Below are positions 5,723-5,902 of a DNA stretch of 5,902 nt, one piece after another; position 1 is the stretch's first letter; the number at the start of each line of letters is the position of its first letter. Both the position numbers and the translations under genes were made by a program. Under the pieces are notes generated by a model. That model was not told where the DNA came from and searched no databases. It saw only the letters and a program-made list of their open reading frames with translations. Source of the stretch: Bacteroidales bacterium UBA1064 (GTDB taxonomy: Bacteria; Bacteroidota; Bacteroidia; Bacteroidales; Tenuifilaceae); assembly GCA_002316235.1 (NCBI GenBank), contig DCDD01000137.1, positions 1 through 5,902 of the forward strand, given 5' to 3'.

Positions 5723-5902
5723 CTTATAATGCTACAAAAATTTTACTAAATTATGAAATCGAACTTTAAAATTGCAATTATTACCCAAAAATACTTTTGT
5801 TAAAAAAAAGTAGCTAGTGAAATATAGGGAGTTAGGTTGCATGCAAAACATCAAGTTTAAGGCAGCGTAACCTACCCTTATTTGCCAACCAATATTCATT
5901 TT
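5723..5902. other. Gene-free region upstream of the SiaB-like gene
   Basis: This AT-rich stretch up to the window edge has no coding region I can support. It holds a candidate promoter and a second perfect -7-like element, TATTTTTG, on the minus strand (5793-5786) that lacks a matching -33 box. It also contains a 10-bp palindrome, TTGCATGCAA (5837-5846), and a spaced inverted repeat, TAGGTT (5833-5838) / AACCTA (5869-5874). Any of these could be a regulator site, but none matches a site I know. Confidence 0.5.
5746..5777 (-). promoter_or_regulatory. Candidate promoter of the SiaB-SiaC-SiaC unit
   Basis: On the minus strand TTG (5777-5775) is followed after 21 bases by TAATTTAG (5753-5746), one mismatch from the Bacteroidota -7 pattern TAnnTTTG. 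Transcription would start near 5740, giving a leader of about 18 bases before the GTG start. An alternative -7 element, TATTTTTG, lies further upstream at 5793-5786 and would give a leader of about 60 bases. Confidence 0.3.

Overview
The window looks like chromosome from a member of the Bacteroidota, probably an anaerobic Bacteroidales/Marinilabiliales-type lineage. The reasons are the style of the proteins, AT-rich gaps between GC-moderate genes, start codons mostly without a Shine-Dalgarno sequence, and several candidate promoters of the TTG-N19-21-TAnnTTTG type. No database search was possible; family calls rest on motifs read by eye.

Layout. Positions 1-377 hold no gene, but they contain a two-hairpin palindromic element (about 130-187), a candidate promoter (227-256), a perfect 14-bp palindrome near the expected transcription start (261-274), and a long-range stem followed by a T-run (291-351). 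These lead into a large plus-strand gene (378-2948) for an adenosylcobalamin-dependent class II ribonucleotide reductase, which ends in a strong intrinsic terminator (2978-3009). Everything after that is on the minus strand. A two-gene unit (4050 down to 3008) encodes a pRiA4b ORF-3-like protein and then a YbaK/ProXp-type prolyl-tRNA editing protein. A 250-280-base gap separates it from a second unit (5722 down to 4343), which encodes a SiaB-like kinase followed by two paralogous SiaC-like (DUF1987) proteins. The last 180 bases carry the promoter region of that unit.

How the genes work together. The reductase supplies deoxynucleotides independently of oxygen but dependent on B12. The tRNA-editing protein protects proline codons from mischarging. 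The SiaB-SiaC-SiaC group is the most interesting part. In Pseudomonas aeruginosa SiaB phosphorylates SiaC, the phosphatase SiaA reverses this, and SiaC controls the diguanylate cyclase SiaD. Here one kinase gene is followed by two diverged substrate genes, with no phosphatase or cyclase gene inside the window. This suggests a branched partner-switching module whose output is unknown.
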